64,000 nucleotides of DNA. Origin: Parapedobacter sp051400755 (GTDB lineage Bacteria; Bacteroidota; Bacteroidia; Sphingobacteriales; Sphingobacteriaceae). The stretch's first letter is position 1, and each line of letters begins with the position of its first letter. Location of the stretch: assembly GCF_051400755.1 (NCBI RefSeq), contig NZ_JBLFFL010000001.1:310001-374000 (forward strand), written 5' to 3'. Both the position numbers and the translations under genes were made by a program. The notes beneath the pieces were generated by a model, which had not been told where the DNA came from, made no database searches, and worked only from the letters and a program-made list of their open reading frames with translations. Shown piece by piece: positions 62,718 through 64,000 of this stretch.

Positions 62718-63602
62718 TTGGCTAAACAGCAAAACAAACTTTCAAAGGCGCTCAATGCCCGCTATAAGGTGATTATTCTTCACGAAGACACCTTCGAGGA
62801 GAAAGCCGCTTTCACCGGCAAGCTTTGGTATTGGATGACCGGAACGGTCTCCGCTGCGGTGGTGCTGGTAATGTTGACGGTCGTGCTTATCCGGTCTACC
62901 TCCTTGCGCGAGTACGTCATCGGCAACTCCCTAAGCCGGTACGACCGCATCCAGCTCGTCGAAGCCTACGCGCGGATCGACTCCATGGAGCAGGTAGCAC
63001 AGGCCCACGAGGTCTACCTCAACAATCTCCGGCAGGTCATCACTGGACAGGCAGGGGAGACCCTGGAAGAAGCCGCCAGGCAACGGGCCGCCGAAGAAAA
63101 CACGGCATCGGAATCCGCATCGGTTTCGGATACCGGACTCTCGGCGGATGAACTGGCCCTCCGCGAGTTGGTCGAATCCGGCGCACCGTATGACCTGTCC
63201 GAAAATCAGGGCAGTACCCGCACGGGCATTTCGTCTTACACGTTCTATAGCCCGATTGAAGGCATCATCAGTTCGCATTTCAGTGCCCGCGAAGAACATT
63301 ATGCGGTAGACATCGCTGTGAAGCAAAACGAACCGGTGCGCGCCACGTTGAGCGGGCACGTGGTGTTTGCCTCCTATACACCTGAAACCGGGTATGTTGT
63401 GATCCTGCAACACGGCAATAATTTGTTATCGCTTTACAAACATTGCGCGTCAATTATCAAAAAAGTTGGTAGCTTTGTACGTGGTGGGGAAGTTGTCGCC
63501 TTCGCGGGCGACACAGGAGAGTTGAGTACCGGTCCGCACCTCCATTTCGAGCTGTGGTACAACGGCAGTCCTGTAAATCCCACAGATTACGTTGCTTTTT
63601 GA
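62718..63602 (+). CDS. M23-family (LytM) metallopeptidase with membrane anchor
   Basis: A 294-residue peptidoglycan hydrolase from the TTG at 62718, which sits 6 bases after AGGAGG; an ATG at 62700 is the alternative and would overlap that ribosome site. The protein has an N-terminal cytoplasmic stub (AKQQNKLSKALNARYKVII), a membrane helix (about 40-63), a helical linker, and a C-terminal LytM domain with HYAVDIAV and GPHLHFELWYNGSPVNP carrying the zinc ligands. It is followed by a bactofilin gene 47 bases later; this pair often cooperates in shaping the cell wall. Confidence 0.9.
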   Translation: MAKQQNKLSKALNARYKVIILHEDTFEEKAAFTGKLWYWMTGTVSAAVVLVMLTVVLIRSTSLREYVIGNSLSRYDRIQLVEAYARIDSMEQVAQAHEVYLNNLRQVITGQAGETLEEAARQRAAEENTASESASVSDTGLSADELALRELVESGAPYDLSENQGSTRTGISSYTFYSPIEGIISSHFSAREEHYAVDIAVKQNEPVRATLSGHVVFASYTPETGYVVILQHGNNLLSLYKHCASIIKKVGSFVRGGEVVAFAGDTGELSTGPHLHFELWYNGSPVNPTDYVAF

Positions 63603-63649
63603 AAATACCTTTTGAAAAACACCCTACGTTATACCTAAGCAGTACCGAC

Positions 63650-64000
63650 ATGTTTGTAAACAAAAAAACCGAAAAACTACAGGAACAACGGGAAAACGGC
63701 TTCAATCTGATCGCCTATGGAACGGAAATCACAGGCGACATCAGCACCTCCGGCGACCTGCGCATCGATGGCCAAATCCTCGGCAATGTCAGTTGCACCG
63801 CCAAATTGGTCATCGGCGAAAGCGGCGACATCAAAGGCAACATCAACTGCTATTCCGGCGAGATCTCGGGAACCGTCCTCGGACAGATTGTTGCCAAAGA
63901 AATGCTGCAGCTCAACCGTTCGGCCTCGATCAAAGGCGACATCGAAGCCACCCGTTTCATCGTTGAAGACGGCGCCTCCATCAACGGCAGGTGCACCACC
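63650..64000 (+). CDS. bactofilin (polymer-forming cytoskeletal protein), truncated by window edge
   Basis: The first 117 codons of a bactofilin are present (MFVNKKTEKL), cut by the right edge. The bactofilin domain begins at about residue 20 and shows the repeating beta-helix rhythm: FNLIAYGTEITGDISTSGDL, RIDGQILGNVSCTAKLVIG, and ESGDIKGNINCYSGEISG. Bactofilins form filaments without nucleotides and tether wall enzymes. Here it follows an M23 peptidase, a known partnership. Confidence 0.93.
   Translation, partial: MFVNKKTEKLQEQRENGFNLIAYGTEITGDISTSGDLRIDGQILGNVSCTAKLVIGESGDIKGNINCYSGEISGTVLGQIVAKEMLQLNRSASIKGDIEATRFIVEDGASINGRCTT

Noticed and set aside
1..64000. CRISPR arrays, transposons, phage genes, tRNA or rRNA genes
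   Set aside because: Searched by eye in the intergenic regions; no regularly spaced long repeats, transposase motifs or cloverleaf-like stretches were seen.

Overview
The window is a 64 kb piece of chromosome from a Bacteroidota bacterium, most likely a member of the Sphingobacteriaceae (Parapedobacter/Pedobacter/Sphingobacterium-like). The reasons are four SusC/SusD outer-membrane pairs, two ECF sigma/FecR pairs, a PorW/SprE-type secretion lipoprotein, many lipoproteins with Bacteroidota-style lipoboxes, and promoters of the TTG-N20-TAnnTTTG type. The base composition is moderate: a few lines counted by hand run from about 57% G+C in housekeeping genes to 30-52% in two of the SusCD loci. No rRNA, tRNA, CRISPR array, transposase or phage gene was recognised.

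Layout, left to right. (1) 1-1341: an ECF sigma factor and a truncated FecR anti-sigma factor, reading off the left edge. (2) 1536-6190, minus strand: a sugar-catabolic operon of Gfo/Idh oxidoreductase, TIM-barrel isomerase/epimerase, exported GH130 lipoprotein and exported lactonase. (3) 6426-18579: housekeeping genes. These are a periplasmic chaperone pair (SurA and a SurA-like lipoprotein), an NTF2-like protein, cysS, der, a RecJ-LptB-GH3 operon, an MBL-fold hydrolase and dinB. (4) 18671-26787: a SusC/SusD operon that also encodes a calcineurin-type metallophosphoesterase and a nucleotide-pyrophosphatase-type phosphodiesterase, with a divergent TetR regulator and a palindromic operator candidate between them. 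(5) 26743-27631: YceI and a small membrane protein. (6) 27811-34700: a SusC/SusD operon with a small lipoprotein and a DUF4185 protein. (7) 35088-40646: a KhtT/KhtU-like cation/proton antiporter, a lipoprotein of unknown function, a SufT-like protein, a bifunctional NAD(P)HX repair enzyme and a DUF5009 membrane protein. (8) 40815-45513: a SusC/SusD pair without enzymes, closed by a strong terminator. (9) 45751-54471: a complete trans-envelope signalling locus of ECF sigma, FecR, STN-domain SusC, SusD and a GH29 alpha-L-fucosidase, closed by a perfect 16-bp hairpin. (10) 54546-64000: a DUF4382 lipoprotein, a tiny basic lipoprotein, uvrC, a class A penicillin-binding protein, a PorW/SprE-like TPR lipoprotein, and divergently an M23 peptidase followed by a bactofilin cut by the right edge.

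How it fits together: much of the window is devoted to nutrient capture at the outer membrane. Each SusCD pair has a different control layout: ECF/FecR with an STN-bearing SusC, TetR with an operator, or no visible local regulator. The surrounding enzymes suggest different cargoes: fucosylated glycans for the fourth pair, phosphate esters for the first, and an unknown glycan for the DUF4185 pair. The cell-envelope genes at the right end link peptidoglycan synthesis, peptidoglycan trimming, a cytoskeletal scaffold and type IX secretion.

The most interesting candidates are the phosphatase-bearing SusCD locus with its TetR operator, the exported GH130/lactonase/oxidoreductase operon, the DUF4185 locus, the perfect inverted repeat over the dinB start codon, the back-to-back recJ/MBL promoters, and hydrophobic C-terminal tails on both ECF sigma factors. 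I found no system that I can call clearly new from sequence reading alone.
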